The notes under the pieces were generated by a model that was not told the origin of the DNA, searched no databases, and saw only the letters and a program-made list of their open reading frames with translations. Positions 36,540-45,695 of a stretch of DNA of 64,000 nucleotides are shown in pieces. How positions within the stretch are numbered: the stretch's first letter is position 1; every line of letters begins with the position of its first letter. The position numbers and the translations under genes were made by a program. Source of the DNA: Pisolithus tinctorius (taxonomy: Eukaryota; Basidiomycota; Agaricomycetes; Boletales; Pisolithaceae); the NCBI GenBank assembly GCA_024663395.1, contig JANFAH010000097.1, forward strand, positions 1 to 64,000. The letters run 5' to 3'.

Positions 36540-36547
36540 TTTATATA
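36540..36547 (-). promoter_or_regulatory. TATA box in LTR (copy at 50287-50294)
   Basis: On the minus strand both LTRs read AGTATATAAACCCCC, a good TATA box in the transcription direction of gag-pol. The copy in the 5' LTR at 50287-50294 is the one expected to drive the element; sequence on its 5' side (higher coordinates) would be U3. Confidence 0.6.
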
Positions 36548-36984
36548 CTATGGGGGGAGCACAGCTTGTGACAAACAAGGCACAAACACTTGGTAAGTAA
36601 TGAGTAAGGACTGAGTAATCATGATGAGTAAGCGAGAAATGAAAAGTAAGCAAGCAAAGAAGATTGGTAAGTATTGGCAATGAACGAGTCAAGGATAGTC
36701 AAAATATCACAGAATGAGTCAAATGGAGTCAGAAACTGAGTAAGCGCACTGATATCACATTAGGGGGTGGCGATGCAAGTCAGATCTCGGTGGAGACATC
36801 TCTAGATCCAAAGATGGCATGACAGATGGATGGTGTTTCCAGATAGGGAAGTATTAATTCCAGAATTGAAGGGCATGAGTCAGGCGTCAAAGGGGGCTAG
36901 GGCGTTGGGGGTCTGTGGGGCAATGAGAGCATACGCGATCGCGTCTCCCACCCTTCCATCCTCTCAGCGAAGTTAACAAAAACT

Positions 36985-37542
36985 TCATGAATGGGGCTCT
37001 GATGGAGGAGGAGGAGAAGGGGGAACGTCTTCTGCTGGATCTTGCAGTAAGAAGGCAAGATGCATGTCATACTCGTCATGAATGCGATCAGGGAGGCTGG
37101 AGGACAGTAGATTATACTGCAGCTGTCGCAATGCGGGAAGAATGATGGACGAGATCGGAATAAAGACGGTGCAGGGAGCAGGGAGGAACGATCCATATGC
37201 TTCATCAAGAGGGGAGACTGAAACGACCACATAAGACCTTTCTAACCGAGTGACAGACCTGAGGCGACCAAAGAACGTCCTTCTGGAAGTCATACTGACA
37301 AGGAGAACATGCTGACCAAGCTGCATGGGACGAGATGGGGCTGACAATGACAGGATGAACCAGGGGGCTTCAGGACGGAAGCTGGTGGGAACGCCTGGCA
37401 GATATACGTAGCCACTGTCTCTGGCAAATGAGACAAGCGAGATGACCGACGAAGAGGTGGCCATGATTGATGGACTTTGTGAAATGAGTGTCTGATGGAT
37501 GGAGTGCTGTAGAAACGTGCAGGGTGCGAGGATCCTCTCCAA
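36985..37542 (-). CDS. 185-residue ORF inside the 3' LTR
   Basis: Open frame of 185 codons in U3, upstream of the LTR TATA box, same strand as gag-pol; identical in the 5' LTR at 50732-51289. A likely start is the internal Met of MATSSSVISL. Reads as an ordered protein in the middle (SGYVYLPGVPTSFRPEAPWF, LGQHVLLVSM, TFFGRL) with an acidic/Pro-rich end. Not recognised. Whether it is translated is unknown; an LTR ORF this long could be chance. Confidence 0.4.
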   Translation of the reverse strand: MERILAPCTFLQHSIHQTLISQSPSIMATSSSVISLVSFARDSGYVYLPGVPTSFRPEAPWFILSLSAPSRPMQLGQHVLLVSMTSRRTFFGRLRSVTRLERSYVVVSVSPLDEAYGSFLPAPCTVFIPISSIILPALRQLQYNLLSSSLPDRIHDEYDMHLAFLLQDPAEDVPPSPPPPSEPHS

Positions 37543-37992
37543 ATTTGGAAGGAAGAATCGTGGGGCTGAGCACTTTAAGCGAGCATGGGAATGGAGTTGA
37601 TATCTTTGGAAGCGGTGGAGATACGACGAAAACCGGAATGCCGTACACGGGCGCTAAAAACCTTTAATGCGCGCTTAACTCGCTTCCTCTTTTCTCTTTA
37701 GCACTGACAACTCGTTCTTGTGCAAAGGATGACTGTTCACGTCCAACAGTCTTTCTATGCATGAGGCCTTTAGTCTTCATCTGCATGCTTGGGCATTGTG
37801 CACAACTCGTCAACGAGTTAGGCAGAGTCAGCTGTAACCATGTCCACAACACCTTTGGTGTGTGACATCCACCAGCAAGAAGAAATGCAATCGTCCCCGA
37901 TTGCGACCAATGCAGGGAACCCAGGGAAAACAAAAAGAAAAATGAAGGAAGGAATGACAGGCAATCAGTATCGTAAGAAATGAAAAAGAAAA

Positions 37993-40674
37993 TCATGAAT
38001 AGTCATCCGAGTCGTAGTCGTTATCATTATTGGTTTCTTTGTTTTCATCATCTGTTTCATCTTCTTCATCATTGTCGTTGTCATTGTCGTTGTCATTGTC
38101 GTTGTCATTACTGCTGTTATTTTCTTCTTCTTCATCTCTTTCTTCTTCCATAACACCGGGTAAGGGAGTGTGGCGAGAATAATAAGGAATGAGTCGAAAT
38201 GCTGCGACACCTCGAGCAGAAATGGTGCCATCGAGTTCTTTAAGGACGTAGGAGCCTCCCTTGGTGCGACGAACAACCTCATAGGGACCAAGGTAGCGTG
38301 GCTTTGACTTGCGATCCAGTTCTTTCTCTATCTGCGTGTTGTGAACCAATACCAAATCTCCTGGCTCATAAGCTGACTTCATCAACCGTAAAGCATACCT
38401 CTTCTCAAACTGACCCTTGGAGCGTAAACGAGACTTCTGCAATGTAGTGAAAGTGGCATTGATATCCTCTTCTCTCCTTTCCAACTGACGAATGCGAAGT
38501 GTGAGAAGCTCTTGAGACGACATTCCAGAGTAGAATCCTTCAACGAGATAGGTAGACTCGAAGAGATCAAAAGGCAGGATGGGATCAAGACCATGTAGCA
38601 GGAAGTAGGGGCTGAATCCAGTGGAGCGACGAGTAGTGACCTTGTCTGCAAAGAACGCATGATGGACCTTGGATGGCCAAAGGGAAAGATCTCCTTCACA
38701 AGCCTTGATGATAGCTTCTCTGATAACAAAGTGACCACGTTCCACAACTCCATTTGCCTTGGAATTATATGGGGAGATGTGAATCTGGGGAATGGAGTAG
38801 TGCTTCATGAGTTTCTCAAAGGCGCCCTTGACCTCACTGCCATTATCAGTGACAACCTGGGCAATAACACCATAACGACAGAAGACTTCTTCCCAGAAGA
38901 ATTTAGCAAGACTGTCTGCATTGGCATGACGAAGAGCACGACCTTCTGCAGCGAGGGAAAGATCATCTCGAGCTGCAACAAGATAGCGATAACCACGTGC
39001 TTTGGGCATGAGCATGACGTCAACATAGACCTTCATAAAGATTCTGGGGGAAGCAGAAATGGTGATGGGAACCTCTGCTTTACGAGTGCTTCGGATCTGG
39101 CATTCATGGCAAGAGCGGACATGATGGGCGACATCTTGATACATCTGAGGCCAGTAAAAGCGCTGTCTGACTGTATGAAAGACTCCAAAGACTCCACGAT
39201 GACCGAGTTCTTCATGAGCATGACCGAGGATCTGGACACGGAGATGGGGATCAAAAATGACCTTGGCTGGAGGATGGGGACCTCGACATTTAAAGAGCTG
39301 GTCTCCACAAAGGAAGAACTGGAGGGATCTGCGAATGAAGCGCTTGCGAGCAGTATTGGAAGGGAACGGGGGAAGTTCTGTAGTACGAAGGAAGTGCAGG
39401 ACTCGACGTAAGAGGACATCTTGAGACGTATCATTGGAAAGGAATGATGGGAGGGTAATGGCATATGTGGATTCGTGCACAAGTCGTCGACGAGTTGCGC
39501 AAACTGAAGATGGATGGGCATCTGTAAAAAGAATATTCTCCAACCACTCATCAGCCTCTTCTGCATCAGCTTCGCCTTCTTCATACTCCTCTTCTGTAGG
39601 TTGACGTCTGGAAAGGGCATCCGGGGCTCGGTGACGAATGGCAGGGACATGAATGAGCTTAAAGTCAAAGAGAAGTATACCCTCGATCCAGCGATTGATG
39701 GTAGCGTTAGGTTGAAGATCTGGATCATTGAGCATACCTTTGATGTACTTCGCATCAACCTCTACCCATAGATGACGAACGCCATAGAGATATAGACGGT
39801 AGTGACGAAGCGCTCTGAAAAGACCATAGAGCTCGAGCTTAGGCTGACTGTAGCGAGATTCACGTTCATTGATGGGGAGTGAGCCATAGCGAGCAGGACG
39901 TTTACAACCTTCTTCATCATACTGGGAGAGAACGAATCCAATGGCGATGTTACTAGTGTCAACGGAAAGAACGACTGGCAGGTCAGATGAGTAGTCAATG
40001 GGGCAAAGGGCAGGAGCAGACGAGACGGCGAGCTTCAAGGCGTCAAACGCATCTTGCTGGGGCTGACCCCAAACGAACGGAGCATTCTTGCGATAAAGGT
40101 CAACGAGTGGGCGAGCCAACTGCGAGTAGTTCGCAATCCAGATACGAACAGTACCACAGAGACCTAGGAATGAGCGAACATCCTTGGGCGTAGCGAGCAT
40201 TGGCCAGTTGACGACCTTCTTCACCTTGTGGTCGTCAGGAGAGCGACCATGAGGATGGCATGCTTGACCAAGAATGATAACACGAGGCTGGCAGATCTGA
40301 GATTTCAAGCCAGAAAACGTTCCGCCGGCATGAGCAAACCGATGCATGACTCTATGCACGTCTACAGCATGTTCCCAAATGAAGCGACATATGCCGGGAT
40401 TCTCGGGTAACGTTTCGGCATTGCCATCGGCATCTTCATAGCAGGTCGCAGGGCCTTTGACTGGCAGATCGTCGATGAAAACGTTGGCAACGTGAGGGAT
40501 TTCGTCCTGTAGAATGAACGCTGTACAATTCTGAAACTCCGACGGCGAGTTGGTGTAGCCTTGAGGCATGGCAGTATGGCGCAGTAAGCCAAGAGGCGTC
40601 ATGAAGGATGTCAGATCTCGGCTATCGGGGTGGAGTTGGCGTGCATCAAATCCTGAAAATAGATCAAAGACCGT
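37993..40674 (-). CDS. gypsy pol, 3' part: reverse transcriptase (C-terminal part), RNase H, integrase
   Basis: Continues pol after the nested insertion; the longest clean ORF is 40602-37993 (869 codons), and the frame is open up to the insertion point at 40674. Order: RT with PQGYTNSPSEFQN and the catalytic FIDD (in place of the usual YVDD); a connection with FLGLCGTVRIWIANYS; RNase H with SVDTSNIAIGFVLSQ, PKLELYGLFRALRHYR and DAKYIKGML; integrase zinc domain with HEELGHRG and CHECQ; integrase core with DVMLMPKARGY, TDNGSE and NGVVERGH (DDE); then a tail with YLGPYEVVRRTKGGSYVLKEL. The C-terminus is very acidic from a (GTCATTGTCGTT)-type microsatellite at about 38070-38108 (DNDNDN repeat). 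No chromodomain is evident. Confidence 0.93.
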   Translation of the reverse strand, partial: TVFDLFSGFDARQLHPDSRDLTSFMTPLGLLRHTAMPQGYTNSPSEFQNCTAFILQDEIPHVANVFIDDLPVKGPATCYEDADGNAETLPENPGICRFIWEHAVDVHRVMHRFAHAGGTFSGLKSQICQPRVIILGQACHPHGRSPDDHKVKKVVNWPMLATPKDVRSFLGLCGTVRIWIANYSQLARPLVDLYRKNAPFVWGQPQQDAFDALKLAVSSAPALCPIDYSSDLPVVLSVDTSNIAIGFVLSQYDEEGCKRPARYGSLPINERESRYSQPKLELYGLFRALRHYRLYLYGVRHLWVEVDAKYIKGMLNDPDLQPNATINRWIEGILLFDFKLIHVPAIRHRAPDALSRRQPTEEEYEEGEADAEEADEWLENILFTDAHPSSVCATRRRLVHESTYAITLPSFLSNDTSQDVLLRRVLHFLRTTELPPFPSNTARKRFIRRSLQFFLCGDQLFKCRGPHPPAKVIFDPHLRVQILGHAHEELGHRGVFGVFHTVRQRFYWPQMYQDVAHHVRSCHECQIRSTRKAEVPITISASPRIFMKVYVDVMLMPKARGYRYLVAARDDLSLAAEGRALRHANADSLAKFFWEEVFCRYGVIAQVVTDNGSEVKGAFEKLMKHYSIPQIHISPYNSKANGVVERGHFVIREAIIKACEGDLSLWPSKVHHAFFADKVTTRRSTGFSPYFLLHGLDPILPFDLFESTYLVEGFYSGMSSQELLTLRIRQLERREEDINATFTTLQKSRLRSKGQFEKRYALRLMKSAYEPGDLVLVHNTQIEKELDRKSKPRYLGPYEVVRRTKGGSYVLKELDGTISARGVAAFRLIPYYSRHTPLPGVMEEERDEEEENNSSNDNDNDNDNDNDNDEEDETDDENKETNNDNDYDSDDYS
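39477..39500. repeat. palindromic 24-base motif in pol
   Basis: GCACAAGTCGTCGACGAGTT followed by GCGC; one further copy of the dispersed near-palindrome described in the findings. Confidence 0.8.
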
Positions 40675-41024
40675 TGTAGGAAAAGAGAATAAATGAGATA
40701 GTGAGGGGTAGGGTGAAATCTGAGGGGAGAGAGTAAGCCAAAAGGGGCTTCTATAGCCTGGGACTGGATCCTGGAGGACGTCTGAGGGCTTCTATGGCTG
40801 TCTGGGTGCAGGGAAACGACCTGCTCGAACTCATCTCTTGTCTGTGGTAGCTCGTCTATTGTTTTTTGAAAAAACTAACTACATCCAGTACTAGGTAGTG
40901 CTGACTAAGCAACCAAAATGCGAAACTCTCAAGTACCACTAGCAGAAAAAAACACCTAGAATCAAAACTAAATAAAATGAACAAATAAAACAATTCCCCT
41001 AGTAGGGAAATTACATTCCCTACA
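40675..41024 (-). repeat. 3' LTR of the nested element
   Basis: 350 bases; matches 44390-44739 with four transitions by eye. Confidence 0.95.
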
Positions 41025-41049
41025 TCCCAGGGGTACTTGAGATATTGAC

Positions 41050-42560
41050 TGTCCCCAGTCAACTTGAAGGCGGCTCGACTATACAAGAATCCAAAGCCAC
41101 CGAGGGAGGGGGGGGCAAGACAATGCCTCGTCGACGAAAAACGGTTGCTCGAGATGCCACAAAACAAGCCACGATGGTAGAAGGGAATGCGACAAGCACA
41201 GCGCAAAATGAACAGAGAGAACCCGCGACCCCGATCCTGAGATATCCATAAATCTGCCCAAGGGTACCCTCATCCACCAAAAACCAAATGTAGCCATGAG
41301 TTCTGCAGCGACGACGACGGAAAAGCTACCATTCTGAAGCTGTTGAGCAGTAGCATCAGGATCCTGAAAAGCGAGAGATCCGTTCGAGAAACGGGCAAGC
41401 TACTCGCAGAGTCGTCCTAAGGTGCCTGCAACAACAAAATGGCACACATCTCCACAACGGCGGTAGCGAGCGTGATGTATGATATACCATCAGAAAGCCC
41501 TCGACGAGTAGTACAAAGTCCCCAAAAAGCGAGAGGTCCGGCGGTGAAATGGGTGAGTTACCGCACATACAGTGTTGTTGACTGAAAAGGGAACACCGCA
41601 GACCAACGACGGATGCTCGGGACGCGGCGAAACTGCCAGTGATGATGGAGGGGAATGTGACGAACACGCCTGAAAAGAGATGGAGGGAATCTGCCTACAC
41701 GGGCCTGAGATATTCGCAAAGTTGTCCGAAAGTGCCTCTAACCACGAAAACGAGTATATCTCGACGATGTCTGCGCGGAATTTGACAAAAGAGGCGTCCC
41801 CAGAAAGGGCTACACGAGGGGAATGGACTGCCAGAAAAGCGAGAGGAACGGTGCCCGAGTGCGCGAGATACGACGAGAGGACTTCGAGGGTGGGGAGAAG
41901 GGCTTGACTTGCACAACAACGGCTGGGACAATCAACACGAAACTCCGGGAGACAGTAGAGGATTCGCAGACGAACAGGGAGAACGAGGAAATACGCCGAT
42001 TGGACCAGCCGATCCCGAGTTATACGCGAAACTGGCTCGAAGCCCTCTGGATACGAAAGCGCAGATATCTCGATAACGGTTGCGCGGAATTTTACAAAGT
42101 ATGTGTCCCCAGGAAGGGTTCGGCGAGAGGGATGAACGACCCGAAAAGCGAAAGGAGCGACGCAGAACTGCGCGAGCGACTATGGCATGACCTCGAGCAT
42201 GGGCCTTCGCACAAAAATGCAAATATCTCCGGAGCTACTGGACCAATCTGAACAATCCTGATATCAACATGGAGCATTCGTCGTGGACTACAATCCTCCC
42301 AAAAAGCAAGAGGCGCGGCGTGGAAACGAGTGAGATACGACCACAGGACCCTGAGAATGGACCTATCCACAAAAACGCGAATATCTCCTTAACGGCTGGG
42401 CGCATGCAAGCGAGCTGGGTACCAACAGAGAGCTGACGTCGAGTAGTACGAGCCTGCCGAAGAGCGAGAGGTACGGCGCGATAACGAGCGAGATACGCGC
42501 TTGGTACGAGGGAGGTAGCATTTGTCTTGACGAGCGACGAACGGTGTCGACAGTGATTTC
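41050..42560. repeat. imperfect ~155-base tandem repeats in the nested element
   Basis: Two phrases recur in register: an ATATCTC-x-ACGGC-like phrase (about 41448, 41754, 42066, 42222, 42379, with a weaker copy near 41910) and an AAAAGCGAGAGG-like phrase (about 41368, 41527, 41837, 42145, 42303, 42462). Spacings are about 155 bases or twice that. Roughly eight to ten diverged units. No protein is encoded. Confidence 0.75.
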
Positions 42561-43089
42561 ATTGACAGCATGCCTCATTAGCACTGTATCTGTGGATGGG
42601 AGGTGTTGTGTAGAGCGCGGGAAGGTGCTAGGTGCGATGCTACTTGGCGTTCTGCGGGGAACTCGAGTGCGGGGGGGTAAAACAGTAAAACACAGAACAA
42701 AAAGAAAAGAAAAACTAAACGTGTATAATGTACCGGAAACTTCGCATAATGATGTAGGTAGATCTGTACTAGATATTGTGTGACGCGTGTTAACGCACTC
42801 TTCGAGAGCGCCAGGGCGTGCGACTGCGGCTCCGCGACCGCTTCGGCTTGGAACGGACGTATGAGTGCACCCTCCTCGAACGTGAACGAGAGCGCGAATG
42901 CAAGGATGACGAGGAGGAAGAAGGGGATGAGTCACCAGTTGAATGCGAATACGAGCGCCTTCGAGTATGATACTGTATCGAGCTGTGGGCATATGACTGG
43001 ACTGGTATGAATTTATCTTTCGAACGTGTGTACGAACCCGTTCGAGTCTGCGAGTGCGAGCGTGAACGAGGACGCGAGGGCGATCGGCC

Positions 43090-44226
43090 TCAGCCACATG
43101 GCCACCTCGACTGTGGCTGCGCATGCGGTGAGCTACGAGAGTGCTCAGCTGACGAGCAACGAGACTGAACAGCTGGCGGGTCGGGTACTGCTGGCTCAAG
43201 CTGGACAGTAGGTAGGGACTGAGTAGACACGATGCTTGTCTGAGCGGGTATGCGCGATGGTTCATCAAACATGCTTCGAGAGGGTGTGGCTGTGGGCGAA
43301 AGCGAGCGAGTGAGCGACGAGCCCCTACGAGTCTCGAACTGGCTTGTCAACGAAGACCAGTTGTCGAGATGGTCTTGTAGAGTCCGTCCGGCAACTTCGC
43401 GCGGGATTTCCAGTCCTGTAGGTAGAACAACGCGGCCGTCAACAAGTAGACACTTTCCCGAAGCTAAATACAACTTGAATGAATGGCAACCAGCCCGAAT
43501 ATGGCCCGAAAGTCCGCAGAAGAAGCAGAACGAATACGAACGGCGGGGTGTACAGCTGTCCGAGGCTTGTGGTGGCTGCGCGCGCGAACTGTCGACCTTG
43601 CAGCTCTTCCAGAGGCCGCCGCTCGACCTCAGGACCTCCTTAGCTGTAGACATTAGACTGAGCACAGAGTACTCTGACGCGTTGTGGTGTTCGAGCACCT
43701 CTCGCCTGAACTCTGGAGGGAACCCATACTTGAACATACTGGCCAGGTGGGGCAACGGACCCAGTAGGTTCTCGAGAGATAACGAAATTCGACGGAAATT
43801 GCGATAATATTGCCCTAGGGATGACATTGAGATGACATCTGAACTCGCAAATCCAACCTTTAGGCTGGCAAGCTCGGTGGCATGACTTCGACTCGTTTCG
43901 TCCAATTCTGGGTACTGCTGAGTGATTTCCGAGGTAAAACGAGCCCAATCTCCTTGACTACTACTGACGAAGTGGGACCAGAGGTCCGCTGACTCGAAAG
44001 GCGCATATTTGAGCGCGAATTTGATGCGCGCGAGCCCGTCTGAGAGGCCGAATCCATCACAGAAGTCGATTATGTCATCAAAATAGCTTCGAAGGTCCTC
44101 GGGGCACCCAGAGAAGCTCGGTGCTTCGGGCGAGCCTCGACACGGAATCTTGAGGCCGAGCATGGAGATAGCGGGTAATACGAGTGTGAGTGCTTGATAT
44201 GTGAGTGCGTGCGAGTCGGAAAACAC
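43090..44226 (-). CDS. Gag protein of the nested element
   Basis: 378-residue ORF. Capsid-like region (SGCPEDLRSYFDDIIDFC, FVSSSQGDWARFTSEI, LGQYYRNFRRISLSL) followed by one zinc knuckle CFFCGLSGHIRAGC (C-x2-C-x4-H-x4-C), then a Ser-rich tail ending at 43090. Retrotransposon Gag packages element RNA into particles. No pol follows, so mobilisation would need another element. Confidence 0.85.
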   Translation of the reverse strand: MFSDSHALTYQALTLVLPAISMLGLKIPCRGSPEAPSFSGCPEDLRSYFDDIIDFCDGFGLSDGLARIKFALKYAPFESADLWSHFVSSSQGDWARFTSEITQQYPELDETSRSHATELASLKVGFASSDVISMSSLGQYYRNFRRISLSLENLLGPLPHLASMFKYGFPPEFRREVLEHHNASEYSVLSLMSTAKEVLRSSGGLWKSCKVDSSRAQPPQASDSCTPRRSYSFCFFCGLSGHIRAGCHSFKLYLASGKCLLVDGRVVLPTGLEIPREVAGRTLQDHLDNWSSLTSQFETRRGSSLTRSLSPTATPSRSMFDEPSRIPAQTSIVSTQSLPTVQLEPAVPDPPAVQSRCSSAEHSRSSPHAQPQSRWPCG

Positions 44227-44368
44227 AAAAATGCGAGCGAAGTGACTGCAAAATTGAGACCGAAGGGTGAAAATCTGCTAAACCGAGCCTGAAAATTGCG
44301 AAAACGAAGCTGGAGACTGCAAAATAAAATCTGGGAAGGGTTGGATGGGTGCCAGGCTAAGACAGAAG

Positions 44369-44387
44369 CCCCTCGCGGTGGGCTCCA
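44369..44387 (-). promoter_or_regulatory. primer-binding site of the nested element
   Basis: Two bases inside the 5' LTR; plus-strand sequence CCCCTCGCGGTGGGCTCCA ends in CCA as a tRNA 3' end does. Differs at one base from the site of the gypsy element at 49718-49736. Confidence 0.7.
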
Positions 44388-44389
44388 GT

Positions 44390-44739
44390 TGTAGGAAAAG
44401 AGAATAAATGAGATAGTGAGGGGTAGGGTGAAATCTGAGGGGAGAGAGTAAGCCAAAAGGGGCTTCTATAGCCTGGGACTGGATCCTGGAGGACGTCTGA
44501 GGGCTTCTATGGCTGTCTGGGTGCAGGGAAACGACCTGCTCGAACTCGTCTCTCGTCTGTGGTAGCTCATCTATTGTTTTTTGAAAAAACTAACTACATC
44601 CAGTACTAGGTAGTGCTGACTAAGCAACCAAAATGCGAAACTCTTAAGTACCACTAGCAGAAAAAAACACCTAGAATCAAAACTAAATAAAATGAACAAA
44701 TAAAACAATTCCCCTAGTAGGGAAATTACATTCCCTACA
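44390..44739 (-). repeat. 5' LTR of the nested element
   Basis: 350 bases; begins TGTAGG and ends CCTACA. Followed by CCGT target duplication. Confidence 0.95.
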
Positions 44740-45695
44740 CCGTGTAGCATTGACGACCAGCAAATGGCTCCACAAAGTCATCCAGGATTGGTGGAACACC
44801 AGCGTCTCGAATGGTAACCTTATTCAGAGGCTGTAGATCATGAACGATACGGATCTTGCCATTCTTTTTCATAATGCAAAACCACTTGGAGCGATAGGAC
44901 GACTGGGCCGGCTCATAGAGACCAGCGGCGATCTTCTCCCGAAGAAGCTGTATGACACGTTCTCGTATGCCAGGGGGAATTGGAATGTTACGAAACTCCC
45001 ATGGTTCGTGTGGCAGGACAGGAATGATGTAAGGCGAAAAGTAGTCCAAACGAAAGCTTCCTCTCTCCGATTCATCAAACGCCAAGGCACGCTCATTAAG
45101 CTTCATGACATGCGAAAAAAGTTTTTCCTCTTCTGGCCAGAGAAAGCCATCTGCGTTAATCTTCATGGAGGTAAGGCGCTCTTGAGTAAGCTTCTTTGTG
45201 GGAACAAACACAGGAGGGTGACAAGTGAGAGGTGTGAGTGATGCAAGGGGGTCTTCTGGAAACTGGCGCTGGACTCGAGCGTCCTCTGGATAAACTCCAG
45301 GCACTGGCTTGACTTTACGATCAACACGCTTGTACGCTCCATACACCGGCTGGCCTGTTTCATCGGCTGAGTCCTCTGTATCTGTAGCAAGGCTTTTTCT
45401 AAAACGTAACAAATCAAGAAAGTCAGATAGAGAATAGTAAAAACGAAGCTGTTTTTTGGTTTTCTGAACAGGAAGGGGATCTGGTGCTTTTGAAGGATTA
45501 GATAATGAAGAAGAGAAGACATCAAGATAAAAAGAGCTCTGGAAACTTGAAACTGAAGGAGGCATAGTAAGTGATGTTACAGGAGTATCTGAGCAAAGAA
45601 ACGATATCTGTGGGTTTAGGAGTTTAACGACTTCTCGGTCAAAGTGAGCAGACGAAGAACAAGAGAAACTATAAGTACAAGAGGGGACATACGAA
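44740..45695 (-). CDS. gypsy pol, 5' part: N-terminal reverse transcriptase
   Basis: Lies in a different frame from gag; the frame is open from about 46315 to 44735, overlapping the gag end by about 620 bases. Real pol content begins near 45,600. Seen: VYGAYKRVDRKVKPVPGVYP linker, PHEPWEFRNIPIPPGIRERV, EKIAAGLYEPAQSSYRSKWF and IVHDLQPLNKVTIRD (RT fingers). The frame runs into the nested insertion at 44739 and stops just inside it. How pol is expressed (frameshift or splice) cannot be told from sequence alone. Confidence 0.88.

Larger units (their letters stand above)
35992..37867 (-). repeat. 3' LTR of the gypsy element
   Basis: 1,876 bases, matches 49739-51614 with an exact offset of 13,747. 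Five transitions seen by eye, all between about 37,614 and 37,760. Contains a tandem repeat TTGATTGATTC x3 (about 36485-36520), three copies of the palindromic motif (36130-36164, 36260-36294, about 37798-37825) and a 185-residue ORF. Confidence 0.95.
40675..44739 (-). mobile_element. nested Gag-only LTR element (TR-GAG type), 4,065 bases
   Basis: 350-base LTRs at 40675-41024 and 44390-44739, with inverted tips TGTAGG...CCTACA, flanked by CCGT (40671-40674 and 44740-44743; possibly ACCGT). It interrupts the RT gene of the gypsy element. The interior encodes only a Gag protein on minus (43090-44226) and otherwise holds about 155-base tandem repeats; no protease, RT or integrase. This is the layout of non-autonomous TR-GAG elements. 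LTRs differ at four sites by eye. Confidence 0.9.

Noticed and set aside
36897..37648. Other LTR ORFs (111 and 92 codons) repeated in both LTRs
   Set aside because: They overlap the 185-codon ORF in other frames and look like its shadows.
42363..43268. 301-codon minus ORF in the nested element
   Set aside because: Overlaps the gag 3' end in another frame and runs into the tandem repeats; Arg/Ser/Leu-rich composition typical of a shadow frame.
37993..44226. Long plus-strand ORFs over the retroelement (for example 38659-39411, 43250-43807)
   Set aside because: They are antisense shadows of gag and pol; the minus-strand frames carry all domain motifs.
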